From: Anaerolineales bacterium
GTDB taxonomy: Bacteria; Chloroflexota; Anaerolineae; 4572-78; NAK82
Direction of reading: 5' to 3'
DNA: 32,313 bases
Assembly (NCBI GenBank): GCA_020343875.1
Contig: CP070811.1
Coordinates: 4,038,949 to 4,071,261, forward strand
Of this stretch, positions 15,803 through 23,503 are shown piece by piece. The stretch's first letter is position 1; each line of letters opens with the position of its first letter. The notes under the pieces were generated by a model that worked only from the letters and a program-made list of their open reading frames with translations, was not told where the DNA came from and ran no database searches. The translations under genes and the position numbers were made by a program.

Positions 15803-16399
15803 ATGCGCATCGGTAAGATTGTCAAATCGAACACCCACGTGGATTATGTGTGCCAGATCTATGGCCCGGGCGAGGTCGCCGATCCAGCCCCATCACCGGA
15901 AGATTACGCGTTTGGTACTTTTGTGCGGGTAGAGCTGAGCGCCGGGCTGAGCAGCTATCTCGTAGGTCTCATCTACAGCACCATCCTGATGAACCCGGAG
16001 TTCGGTAACCTGGGACCGCGCCTTTCACCGCCCGCCGATCTGGAGGTCTTCTCACCTGACTATCTGCGCGAACAGGCGACCCTGGTGGGAATCGTGGCAG
16101 TAGGGCAAGTGGTGCCCGGCGGCACACATCAGGGTGTGCCACGTCTGGCGGCAGCTGTGGGCGCGGAGGCAGTAACCATGTCGGCGGACGAGGTGCGAGA
16201 CTTCCACGCCTCGCAACCAGGCGACGGCCTGGCATTGGCTTACGCCCCCCTCTTGCTGGCTCAAGGCGATCCACTCATCCCTCACCTGCTGCTGACCGTG
16301 GTCAACCGGCTGGGGGACTTGTTCCCCGACCATGCCCGGCAACTGGCGGTACTGCGCGGCAATCTTGCCTGGAAGACGGCCGTGACGCCAGCGGGATAG
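15803..16399 (+). CDS. HAS-barrel-like protein in a HerA operon
   Basis: 198 aa, exact function unknown. The first 75 residues (MRIGKIVKSNTHVDYVCQIYG, then FGTFVRVEL and SYLVGLIYST) have the beta-rich pattern of the HAS barrel that precedes HerA-type ATPase domains. The rest (VGIVAVGQ, GVPRLAAAVGAEAVTMSADEVRDFH, LLLTVVNRLGDLFP) is alpha/beta without a recognised catalytic motif. An ATG 18 bases upstream is in frame, but the one at 15803 has GGAGG eight bases before it and is chosen. It is first in an operon with a GNAT protein and a HerA-like ATPase. It may be an accessory subunit or docking partner of that ATPase; this is inference from context and the barrel-like start. It lacks the acidic nuclease motifs expected of NurA. 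Confidence 0.7.
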   Translation: MRIGKIVKSNTHVDYVCQIYGPGEVADPAPSPEDYAFGTFVRVELSAGLSSYLVGLIYSTILMNPEFGNLGPRLSPPADLEVFSPDYLREQATLVGIVAVGQVVPGGTHQGVPRLAAAVGAEAVTMSADEVRDFHASQPGDGLALAYAPLLLAQGDPLIPHLLLTVVNRLGDLFPDHARQLAVLRGNLAWKTAVTPAG

Positions 16400-16446
16400 G
16401 TCGTGCTCGCTGCAAGGCGAGTGCAGGACGGTGCCGGAGCGGATCA

Positions 16447-16971
16447 ATGGATAGACATAGCAGCCGGATAGCAAGCGATGCTACAAGGAACCCTACAGCT
16501 CTCTTGGTCAGGAGGGCGAAGTTGGCTGATTTGGAGTTGCTGCTTGCCTTCACTATGGCGGAAGCTAAGGAAGCAGAAGGAATCGTTGGGGATGAAGCCC
16601 GTGTGAGAGAGGGGATCAGAACTGCCCTTGGGGACAGTTCTGTGGCCAGGTATTGGGTCCTGGAGACTGATAGTTCCGAACTGGTCGGCCATATGTCTGT
16701 GGTGAAAGAGTGGAGCGACTGGAATTCAGGCTACTATTGGTGGATACAAAGCATGTACATTCGGCCCGCGTTTCGAGGCCGGGCACTCATGGACAGGCTC
16801 CTGCATGTGGTAGAGGATGCGGCTCGCCAGGCGGGGGCCTTGGAGCTCAGGCTATACGTGCACGCGCAGAATGAGCGAGCTATCAAAGCCTATCGCAAGG
16901 CAGGCTTTAGCGACTCCGAATATCGGATCATGACGATGTCCATTCGACGGACAAGGGGAAGCAACAAATGA
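16447..16971 (+). CDS. GNAT-family N-acetyltransferase
   Basis: 174 aa. It would transfer an acetyl group from acetyl-CoA to an amine; the substrate cannot be read from the sequence. The GNAT core spans about 20-165. Strand beta4 is YYWWIQSMYIRP and the acetyl-CoA loop FRGRALMDRLL (about 108-118) matches R/Q-x-x-G-x-G/A. LELRLYVHAQNERAIKAYRKAGF (about 138-160) is the classic C-terminal motif B with the N..A...Y...GF pattern. The first 20 residues look disordered. GGAG precedes the ATG. The stop overlaps the start of the HerA gene (ATGA at 16968), indicating coupled translation with the ATPase. Confidence 0.9.
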   Translation: MDRHSSRIASDATRNPTALLVRRAKLADLELLLAFTMAEAKEAEGIVGDEARVREGIRTALGDSSVARYWVLETDSSELVGHMSVVKEWSDWNSGYYWWIQSMYIRPAFRGRALMDRLLHVVEDAARQAGALELRLYVHAQNERAIKAYRKAGFSDSEYRIMTMSIRRTRGSNK

Positions 16972-18662
16972 ATAACCGCCAGACAGATGCGACATCCCCC
17001 ACTCACTGCATCGGCACCACCAAAGGTCCCGGCGAGTCGGCTCACGAATACACCTTCGTCACCCCCGACGCCGAGCGCCGGGTTAAGACTGGGGAGTTTG
17101 TCTATTATGAGGCACTGGTCGAAAGTCAAACGCGCCAGATTCTGGGGCGTGTCACTGAGCGCGTGCCGCTACGTCTATACCCCGACACGTTCATGGCCGA
17201 CCCCGCTGTACCCCCGGCTGAAGTGGCAGCCATACTCGGCTTCCTCGAACAACACCACGAGTTATTCGAGGTCACCGTCGTCGTGCTGGGTTATTACGAG
17301 CCTAGACTGGGAGACTTCGTCAATCCGCGCGTGCCGCCCGAATCAGGCAGTCCTATTTACATCGCTTCCGATGACATGCTGGCAACGGTGCTGGCCCAAA
17401 AGCACCTAAACGAAATCGGCTCGGCCCATGTTGGCTCACTGCTCAGCCGGGGGCCGGGCGCGGTGCCCATCTGCCTGGATGTGCGGAGCTTCACCAGCAC
17501 GCACCTGGCCATCATCGCCAGCACCGGGGCTGGCAAGAGCTACCTGGCTAGCGTACTCATCGAGGAAATGATGAAGCCCTATAACCGGGCCAGTGTTCTG
17601 ATTGTGGATCCCCACGGCGAGTATCACACCTTGCAAGAGATGATGGGGCGCCAGGAGTTTCGCGGCGACGGCTATGAACCGGAGGTGCGCGTCATCCGAC
17701 CCGACCAGATCAAGGTCCGCACCTCCTCCCTGACACTGGGCGACTTTCGCTATCTGCTGCCCAATCTTTCCGAGAAGATGCACTATCAACTTGGCCGCAC
17801 CTACAACGCCACTCGCCAAAAATATGGAGACAAGTGGACACTGGGGCAGTTTATGGTTATGCTGCGGGCTGGTGGCCAAGACCATCCGGTCACAGACCCG
17901 GATGCCGACCTGGAGCTGGAGGAAGATGTCACCATCGGTGCCCTGGTCTGGCGAGTGAATTCTGTCCTGGGCCACTCCAAAATCTTCCACGACTTTGAGC
18001 ACATGGCGTTGGGCGAGCTATTTCGGCCCGGTCAGTGCACGGTGCTCCAGCTCAACGAAATTGACCAGCGCGAGCAACAGGTCATCGTGGCCACCTTATT
18101 GCGCCGCTTGAACCAAGGCCGCATGGACACTGAGAAAGGGCTGGCTGGCGAGGGGGACGAAACCTACCTGCCCTACCCCACCTTTGTACTCATCGAGGAG
18201 GCGCACAACTACGCCCCCGCTAACGCCGAGGTGGTGACCACGCATATCTTGAAGACCATCCTGTCCGAGGGACGCAAGTTCGGGGTCTCGGTGGGACTGA
18301 TTAGCCAGAGGCCGGGCAGACTGGACAGCGACGTGCTGTCGCAATGTATGACCCAGTGTATCATGCGCATCGTCAACCCCATCGACCAGGCCCGCGTGGC
18401 CGAGAGCGTCGAGTCGGTGGGGCGCGATTTGCTCAAGGAGCTGCCCGCGCTATCCAAGGGGCAGGTCATCGTGGCCGGAAGCGCGGTGAACACACCTCTG
18501 TTGTGCAGGGTGCGAGGCCGCATCACCCCCCATGGCGCCGAAGACCCCGACGCTCCCGCTCGCTGGCAGGCCTATTTCTCAGAGACGGCCACCGCCCGCC
18601 GCCAGCGCGACCAGGGTTTGCCAGCAGAGCCGAAGCGGGACCGCAGTCGCATGTTCAAGTAG
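16968..18662 (+). CDS. herA: HerA-like ATPase (HAS barrel plus DUF87)
   Basis: 564 aa, FtsK/HerA-superfamily hexameric translocase. HerA works in DNA end resection with NurA in archaea, and bacterial relatives occur in repair and defence contexts. Residues about 25-75 form the HAS barrel (FVYYEALVE...ILGRVTERV). Walker A is ASTGAGKS (184-191), and VLIVDPHGEYHTL (about 210-222) is a HerA hallmark. Walker B is TFVLIEEAHNYAP (about 403-415), followed by KTILSEGRKFGVSVGLISQRPGRLD with the sensor and Arg-finger residues, and by LSQC.TQ.IMRI.NP.DQ. The C-terminal tail is basic. AAGGGG lies ten bases before the ATG. The coupled start with the GNAT gene and the preceding HAS-barrel protein define a three-gene operon; no NurA gene is in it. 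Confidence 0.92.
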   Translation: MNNRQTDATSPTHCIGTTKGPGESAHEYTFVTPDAERRVKTGEFVYYEALVESQTRQILGRVTERVPLRLYPDTFMADPAVPPAEVAAILGFLEQHHELFEVTVVVLGYYEPRLGDFVNPRVPPESGSPIYIASDDMLATVLAQKHLNEIGSAHVGSLLSRGPGAVPICLDVRSFTSTHLAIIASTGAGKSYLASVLIEEMMKPYNRASVLIVDPHGEYHTLQEMMGRQEFRGDGYEPEVRVIRPDQIKVRTSSLTLGDFRYLLPNLSEKMHYQLGRTYNATRQKYGDKWTLGQFMVMLRAGGQDHPVTDPDADLELEEDVTIGALVWRVNSVLGHSKIFHDFEHMALGELFRPGQCTVLQLNEIDQREQQVIVATLLRRLNQGRMDTEKGLAGEGDETYLPYPTFVLIEEAHNYAPANAEVVTTHILKTILSEGRKFGVSVGLISQRPGRLDSDVLSQCMTQCIMRIVNPIDQARVAESVESVGRDLLKELPALSKGQVIVAGSAVNTPLLCRVRGRITPHGAEDPDAPARWQAYFSETATARRQRDQGLPAEPKRDRSRMFK

Positions 18663-18687
18663 GGGGAGGTGCTCCGGTGCTCAGGCG

Positions 18688-19053
18688 CTAGGTGCAGGGG
18701 CCATCCCGAGATACCTGACGCTTGTCATCAGCCACCTGCTCGAGGGGCAGGGGCACAACCATGAACGCCTTGCCTGACTTCGAGGCCGGGTCTGCCTGAA
18801 CGTGTTCGATCTCACACATCACTTGATCCAAGGCGATGCTCAGGCGGTTCATCCTGTCCAGCAGGTCGCTCAGCAGCAGGCCCGTTTCATCGAGAGATCG
18901 GCCGCCCTGGCCGTTCGCCCGATGAGCGGCCTTTACCGCCTGCATTACCGACTCGCGCTGGCGCTTCAAGCTATGGATAGCTCTTTTCGTCTCTTGCGCC
19001 AACGCATTGAATTCATGCTGAGCTACACTTGCCAGAGAAGGATACATACACAT
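18688..19053 (-). CDS. Small coiled-coil protein of unknown function
   Basis: About 121 aa from the ATG at 19053; the frame is open further up to a TTG at 19149. Residues about 8-45 (QHEFNALAQETKRAIHSLKRQRESVMQAVKAAHRA) and 55-90 (LDETGLLLSDLLDRMNRLSIALDQVMCEIEHV) have heptad-like spacing and probably form two helices of a helical hairpin. The tail is polar. No family is recognised. A TG-extended -10 (TATGGT, 19091-19086 on the minus strand) lies about 30 bases upstream of the chosen start, but the -35 is poor. The gene is convergent with herA, 25 bp apart. A plus-strand ORF covers the same interval; this strand is preferred because of the coherent helical pattern. Confidence 0.5.
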   Translation of the reverse strand: MCMYPSLASVAQHEFNALAQETKRAIHSLKRQRESVMQAVKAAHRANGQGGRSLDETGLLLSDLLDRMNRLSIALDQVMCEIEHVQADPASKSGKAFMVVPLPLEQVADDKRQVSRDGPCT

Positions 19054-19208
19054 AAGCACCGTGGGTAGTCGATCCGGTTGCCTGTACCATAGCATAAGTT
19101 CATGAGAATCACGTATAAAACCACTATAAAAAAGATTAAAACGCCCCAAGACTGCTCAGAATAGGCCACTGTTGCGCGAACTGACAGGCACTCCGCGCAA
19201 ATGGACGA

Positions 19209-19250
19209 GCCAGCACGGCGGACAACAGAGAGATGAAGAGCCGTGCTGGC
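19209..19250. repeat. Perfect 11-bp inverted repeat in the 19.05-19.54 kb gap
   Basis: GCCAGCACGGC (19209-19219) is the exact reverse complement of GCCGTGCTGGC (19240-19250), with a 20-base loop and no T tract on either side. The surrounding gap (19054-19540) also holds three copies of a CAT(A/G)AGAAT word (near 19100, 19322 and 19344) and the promoter of the next gene, but no further ORF that I would support. Confidence 0.55.
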
Positions 19251-19438
19251 CCGATTAGATAGAGCAAGCCCATCATTCGCAACCTTTTGCTTGCCAGCAT
19301 TACTATCATAGCACAACATGCATAAGAATACCCTCAGAGAAACGCATGAGAATAATTAGAACTGATACACGGATCTTGCCCGCTGGTCAGCAATGCTCTA
19401 TTTGATCTGCCAGTCACATGAATCGCAAATTCTTGTTG

Positions 19439-19467
19439 TTGAATGTGAAAGGCAAATGTGTTATACT
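19439..19467 (+). promoter_or_regulatory. Promoter of the 254-aa membrane protein gene
   Basis: -35 TTGAAT (19439-19444), 17-bp spacer, -10 TATACT (19462-19467) preceded by AAATGTGT, a clear member of the recurrent promoter family. The predicted start is near 19474. Confidence 0.75.
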
Positions 19468-19540
19468 GAACGTGTGTTGAAGACATCCCCTCCCGACCCT
19501 GCAAGGTTGAGGCATTCCCAGACCAGAAGTATCCAGCGAG

Positions 19541-20305
19541 ATGAGTATGGAAAAAGCAAAGGAAAGCTGGCGCCAACGTCGTGTCACCATATTCTATGTT
19601 ATTCTAGTAATCCTAGGCCTGGTATTTCTGGTTTTCATCCGAAACCGACTGGGCCTGGTGGTCCAACTTGGCGCAGACTTCAGCAGCCAATCTGAAAACT
19701 GGTGGCAAAAGTGGTCAACCAGGGCCACCATTCTAAACCTCTTTGTGGATATTATTGGATTCGCGCTGGTCGTAGTGGGTGGGTGGTTTGCCGCTTCTGA
19801 ATTTCAAAGAGCCCGCAAGGCGGCTGAGAGAACACCCGAGCTAAGAGTCCTCGAGCAACAAGAAGGGACATCGATTGTTTTTGCGCGGAACAAGCCAATC
19901 ACATTGGTGGTGAAGAATGACGGGAGGGGGATTGCCCAACATCTTCTGGTGCAACTCGAGGTACCAACGAAGATCCTGAAGCCAAGCTATTATGATCCCA
20001 AGCCCGGCAAGATCATCCCATCTCTACACGATGCGCTATTCGCCTCAGGAGGAGCCAAGTACTGGAACCACGGCTACTCCTCCGAAAAGGAGGTCATTTC
20101 ACTTCGCTACTACAACCGGGGAGACTTTCCCTGTTTCGACCAGGATCAGATACTCTTGGCAGAGTTTGAGTTGGAGGATAATCCACTACCCTCCTCACTG
20201 CGGGGCCAAACTCTTTGCATCAAATACTCGATTCAGAGCGAGCGAATGAAAAGGAAGTCTGGTGAAATTCAGATCAGCGTAGCGGAAGACGCACTGGAGG
20301 GATGA
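19541..20305 (+). CDS. Membrane protein of unknown function with cytoplasmic or external beta-rich domain
   Basis: 254 aa. A basic N-terminus (KAKESWRQRR) is followed by one helix (about 16-34, IFYVILVILGLVFLVFI) and a second at about 65-84 (ILNLFVDIIGFALVVVGGWF). A charged stretch (ASEFQRARKAAER) then leads to a soluble domain (about 100-250) with strands such as ITLVVKNDGRGIAQHLLVQLEVP, EVISLRYYNRGDF and LCIKYSIQSERM. The KNDGRGIA pattern recalls immunoglobulin-like domains placed after two-TM stalks in small membrane proteins, but no family can be named. It stands alone behind its own promoter; the ribosome site is weak. Rubrerythrin follows 59 bp later. Confidence 0.7.
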   Translation: MSMEKAKESWRQRRVTIFYVILVILGLVFLVFIRNRLGLVVQLGADFSSQSENWWQKWSTRATILNLFVDIIGFALVVVGGWFAASEFQRARKAAERTPELRVLEQQEGTSIVFARNKPITLVVKNDGRGIAQHLLVQLEVPTKILKPSYYDPKPGKIIPSLHDALFASGGAKYWNHGYSSEKEVISLRYYNRGDFPCFDQDQILLAEFELEDNPLPSSLRGQTLCIKYSIQSERMKRKSGEIQISVAEDALEG

Positions 20306-20364
20306 CGCGCCCACAGCCGCAGAATATTCAATCAATTTCACATTGAAGAAGGAGTAAGGCCACT

Positions 20365-20868
20365 ATGCAAGAAATGACTGCCCAAAATCTCAAGGAAGCC
20401 TTTGCGGGAGAGAGCCAGGCGCATATGAAGTACGCTATCTTCGCGGATGTGGCTGAGGCGGATGGCTACGCAGAAGTCGCACGCCTCTTTCGGGCCATTT
20501 CATATGCCGAACGAGTACACGCCACCAACCACCTGCGTGAACTGGGGGGCGTAGGTGATACGGCCACCAACCTGAAAGCTGCCGAAGGAGGCGAGAACTA
20601 CGAGATCGAGCAAATGTACCCGGCTTTCAAAGAAGTGGCCAGGCTGCAGAAGGAGAAGGGTGCTATCCGAAGTAACCACTATGCCCTTGAAGCTGAGAAG
20701 CTGCACGCCGAGCTATACCACGATGCCCATGCCATGGTACTGGCCGGGCACGACATTGAGGGCCGCCCCGTGTACGTTTGCCCGGTGTGCGGCTTCACTG
20801 TGATCGGTGACCCGCCGGCCAAATGCCCTGTGTGTGCCGAGCCGGCCGAGAAGTTCCACAAGTTCTAG
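20365..20868 (+). CDS. Rubrerythrin
   Basis: 167 aa, cytoplasmic peroxide-scavenging protein of anaerobes and microaerobes; it reduces H2O2 with electrons delivered through its rubredoxin domain. The ferritin-like four-helix domain (about 1-130) carries the diiron ligands in motifs such as AFAGESQAHMKY (Glu in the first helix), YAERVHA, and EAEKLHAELYH near its end. The C-terminal rubredoxin-like domain has two Cys pairs, Cys139/142 (CPVCG) and Cys154/157 (CPVC), spaced 11 residues apart as expected for an iron site. AGGAG lies about ten bases before the ATG. A terminator follows 120 bp downstream. Its presence suggests an oxygen-exposed anaerobe or a facultative lifestyle. Confidence 0.95.
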   Translation: MQEMTAQNLKEAFAGESQAHMKYAIFADVAEADGYAEVARLFRAISYAERVHATNHLRELGGVGDTATNLKAAEGGENYEIEQMYPAFKEVARLQKEKGAIRSNHYALEAEKLHAELYHDAHAMVLAGHDIEGRPVYVCPVCGFTVIGDPPAKCPVCAEPAEKFHKF

Positions 20869-20987
20869 AATCGGGCCTGGGCATCCAGCGGTAGCCACAG
20901 ACCAGATCGTAGAAATGCCAGTGCCGCAACATACCTGTCCTGGCCCGCCTTGACCGGCGGACAGGATAGGCACGAGCCAGGATCAGA

Positions 20988-21013
20988 CCCTGCCCTATCC
21001 GGGCGGGGTTTTT
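20988..21013 (+). terminator. Intrinsic terminator after rubrerythrin
   Basis: CCCTGCC (20988-20994) pairs with GGCGGGG (21002-21008, one wobble) around a 7-base loop, followed by TTTTT (21009-21013). A second hairpin, CCTGTCC/GGACAGG (20934-20965), lies just before. The T tract ends only 16 bases before the next ATG. Confidence 0.75.
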
Positions 21014-21029
21014 ATCTACAAGGACAACT

Positions 21030-22142
21030 ATGAAACGCATTACGTTCCTCTTTGTTATTCTCTTGGTGAGTAGTTGCAGCCGGGTATCAGAATCACCACC
21101 GGCAGAGTTGGCAGTCTCTACTCCGGCCAGGCCGCAGATCGCAGTGGAAAGAGATACGGAAGCCATCACGCTGGCCCTGGGCGGCGACGTCATGCTGGGC
21201 CGCCTGGTGAACGAAGCCATCCGCACCCAGGGCCCCCTCTACCCTTGGGGCAACGTGCTTCCCCTCCTTCAAGAGGCTGACCTGGCCCTGGTCAACTTGG
21301 AATGCGTCATTGCCGAGACTGGAGAACCCTTTTCCCCGCCTCGGGTGTTCTATTTCAAGGCTGACCCACAGGCTGTCGAGTCGCTGACGCTGGCTGGTAT
21401 AGATTATGTCACGCTGTCCAACAATCATGCCATGGATTTCCAGGCACCGGCATTACTGGAGACTCTCAGGCATCTCGACGAACATGGAATCGCTCACGCT
21501 GGCGCAGGAAGAAACGCGCAGGAAGCATCCCAGTACGCGCTGCTAGAGGCCAGAGGGATCAAGGTCGGCGTGGTGGCGTTTGCCGACCATTTTCAAGAAT
21601 ACGGTGCCACGCCGCTCAGCCCTGGCCCCAGCTTCATTCCAATCACCCTGCAAGAACCGAGCTTCAATCGAGTCCAGCAAAGCATAGAGTCTGCCCGAGA
21701 TGCCGGCGCAGACTTGGTGGTTTTTTCTATACACTGGGCACCTAATATGAGGCGCGCCCCTCCCCGGCACTTCAAGGAATTCGCTCGGGCGGTGATGGAC
21801 GCCGGAGTGGATATCTTTCACGGGCACAGCGCGCATATTTTCCAGGGAGTCGAAATCTACAAGGGTAAACCAATCCTATACGATACCGGTGACTTGATTG
21901 ACGACTACTACGTTGACATGGCGTACAAGAACGATCAACAGCTGCTGTTTCTGGTGATTGCCACTCGCAACGGCATAGACAGGCTTGAGCTGGTGCCGGT
22001 ATTGACCTCGAATTTCCAGGTCAACCTGGCCCCCGAAGCAGAGTTTGACCAAATCTACGAACGAATGCACGAGCTCGCAGGGGCAATGGGAATTCAGGTC
22101 AAGCGCACGCCTGATCGCTTGTTAATTGACCTGGCCGAATAG
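21030..22142 (+). CDS. CapA-family lipoprotein (poly-gamma-glutamate synthesis-like)
   Basis: 370 aa. The signal peptide (about 1-15) ends with LVSSC, a lipobox with Cys16, so the protein is probably membrane-anchored outside. The CapA/PGA_cap domain (about 45-300) belongs to the calcineurin-like metallophosphatase fold, with GGDVMLGR (about 51-58), VNLECVI (about 91-97), TLSNNHAMDF (about 131-140), VVFSIHWAPN (about 231-240) and DIFHGHSAHIFQGVEIYKG (about 261-279). All metal-binding D/N/H positions of the family appear intact. CapA proteins act in polyglutamate capsule synthesis or export in Bacillus; many bacterial homologues have no known substrate. No capB/capC partner is nearby, so a capsule role is not supported by context. 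AAGGA precedes the ATG by five bases. Confidence 0.88.
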   Translation: MKRITFLFVILLVSSCSRVSESPPAELAVSTPARPQIAVERDTEAITLALGGDVMLGRLVNEAIRTQGPLYPWGNVLPLLQEADLALVNLECVIAETGEPFSPPRVFYFKADPQAVESLTLAGIDYVTLSNNHAMDFQAPALLETLRHLDEHGIAHAGAGRNAQEASQYALLEARGIKVGVVAFADHFQEYGATPLSPGPSFIPITLQEPSFNRVQQSIESARDAGADLVVFSIHWAPNMRRAPPRHFKEFARAVMDAGVDIFHGHSAHIFQGVEIYKGKPILYDTGDLIDDYYVDMAYKNDQQLLFLVIATRNGIDRLELVPVLTSNFQVNLAPEAEFDQIYERMHELAGAMGIQVKRTPDRLLIDLAE

Positions 22143-22344
22143 GATCCCCGCCAGCCTCAGCCCATTATCAGCCCCCAGCCACAAATTGATGCTGCTGGCA
22201 GTCACGTAAGCCAGAAACCGGGAATAGATCCCGCACCTCACAGGATGCCCCGGCCCTCGTTCACTTGCCTTGTCCTCTGGGCTATCCACCCCGGGATCAG
22301 GCGGACTAATCTATCCAGAAAGCACAAACCCATACGGCGTTTTC

Positions 22345-22369
22345 TTGTGGTCCGGGAACTGGGCCACAA
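22345..22369. promoter_or_regulatory. Inverted repeat just upstream of the SDR promoter
   Basis: TTGTGGTCC (22345-22353) pairs with GGGCCACAA (22361-22369) with one wobble and a 7-base spacer, ending 6 bases before the -35 of the SDR operon. It may be an operator or an upstream hairpin. The rest of the gap 22143-22344 shows nothing I can identify. Confidence 0.4.
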
Positions 22370-22375
22370 AAACTG

Positions 22376-22404
22376 TTGAAAGTGGAAAGTAAATGTGATA
22401 CACT
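22376..22404 (+). promoter_or_regulatory. Promoter of the SDR/5-alpha-reductase operon
   Basis: -35 TTGAAA (22376-22381), 17-bp spacer, -10 TACACT (22399-22404) preceded by AAATGTGA. It matches the recurrent promoter family. The predicted start near 22411 gives an 85-base leader. Confidence 0.7.
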
Positions 22405-22495
22405 GGGCGTCAATTAGGTAAGAGGTCCATGCGCGGCAGACAGGGACTTCGCGGGGTGGTGCCTATGCCTTTTGAACAGGCCGGAGGGGAAAAGA

Positions 22496-23491
22496 ATGCC
22501 TGTCGTCGTAGTCACCGGTGCTGCGGGCCATGTGGGGGCGAATTTGGTGCGCGTGCTGCTGGCCCGCGGCCAGAGCGTGCGAGCGTTGGTTCACCACAAT
22601 AGGCGGGCACTGGAGGGTCTGGACATCGAAGAGGTCCCAGGCGATTTGGAGGACCCGGACTCGTTGCGCCGCGCCTTTACGGGCGCGGAGATCGTCTATC
22701 ACGCTGCGGCTTACATCTCGATTGAGAGCCACGAATGGAGGCACCTGGAAGCAGTCAATATCTTGGGCGCACGTAACGTGGTGGATGCGTGTCTGCGATG
22801 TGAGGTGCGCCGCCTTGTCCATTTCAGTTCGATCGAAGCACTGGTGGACAAGCCGCTCCACGCACCGGTGGACGAGTCACGCCCCCTGGTCGAATCCAGG
22901 CAATACCCGCCGTATGCCCGCTCCAAGGCTTCCGGCGAGAAGGAAGTGCGGCAGGGAATTGCACGCGGCTTGGATGCGGTAATTCTCTACCCCACCGCGA
23001 TCATCGGTCCCCATGACTATCGGCTGGGATTCCCCAACGCAGGCTTCTTGGCAATTTTCGAGGGGAGGTTGTGGGCCCTGATTGAAGGCGGATTTGACTG
23101 GGTTGATGTTCGCGACGTCGTCCGGGGCGCCCTGCAAGCCGCGGCACACGCTCCGGCCGGCGGGCGATACCTCTTGTCCGGCCATTGGGCATCCCTACGC
23201 GAGCTGGCTGAGCTGGCGAAGGAAATCAGAGGCGTCCAAGTGCCCCGCCTCGTCTTTCCTATGTGGCTGGCACGCATTGGCGCGCCGTTTGCGACCGCTT
23301 TGGCCCACATTAACGGCAGACGTCCTCTAGTCACCAGCGCGGCGCTCAAGCCGCTGCGCGCTAACCCTAACATCAGCCACGCACGCGCGACGCGCGACCT
23401 TGACTATGAGCCGCGCTCACTCAAGGAGACGGCGATTGACACTTGGGGGTGGTTTGAACAAAGCGGCCTGCTGACTCGAAGGCCAAGATGA
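22496..23491 (+). CDS. NAD(P)-dependent epimerase/reductase (3-beta-HSD/dihydroflavonol-reductase-like SDR)
   Basis: 331 aa, extended SDR. The Rossmann motif is TGAAGHVGAN (7-16), the active-site Ser lies in FSSIEAL (110-116) and the catalytic pair is Tyr140-x-x-x-Lys144 (PYARSK). PTAIIGPHD and DWVDVRDV are typical of the dihydroflavonol 4-reductase / 3-beta-hydroxysteroid dehydrogenase / HpnA branch. It is expected to oxidise or reduce a hydroxyl or keto group on a polycyclic or lipid substrate. A TTG 24 bases upstream is in frame, but ATG 22496 has GGAGG eight bases before it and is used. It is followed after 12 bp by a steroid-5-alpha-reductase-like gene, which supports a terpenoid or steroid substrate (inference). 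Confidence 0.88.
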   Translation: MPVVVVTGAAGHVGANLVRVLLARGQSVRALVHHNRRALEGLDIEEVPGDLEDPDSLRRAFTGAEIVYHAAAYISIESHEWRHLEAVNILGARNVVDACLRCEVRRLVHFSSIEALVDKPLHAPVDESRPLVESRQYPPYARSKASGEKEVRQGIARGLDAVILYPTAIIGPHDYRLGFPNAGFLAIFEGRLWALIEGGFDWVDVRDVVRGALQAAAHAPAGGRYLLSGHWASLRELAELAKEIRGVQVPRLVFPMWLARIGAPFATALAHINGRRPLVTSAALKPLRANPNISHARATRDLDYEPRSLKETAIDTWGWFEQSGLLTRRPR

Positions 23492-23503
23492 TGAGGGGGG
23501 ACT

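Noticed and set aside
18802..19068. 88-aa plus-strand ORF opposite the small coiled-coil gene
   Set aside because: Amino-acid pattern is less coherent than the minus-strand frame, and no promoter or ribosome site was found.
22463..22861. 132-aa minus-strand ORF opposite the SDR gene
   Set aside because: Shadow of the SDR coding frame, which has clear Rossmann and YxxxK motifs.
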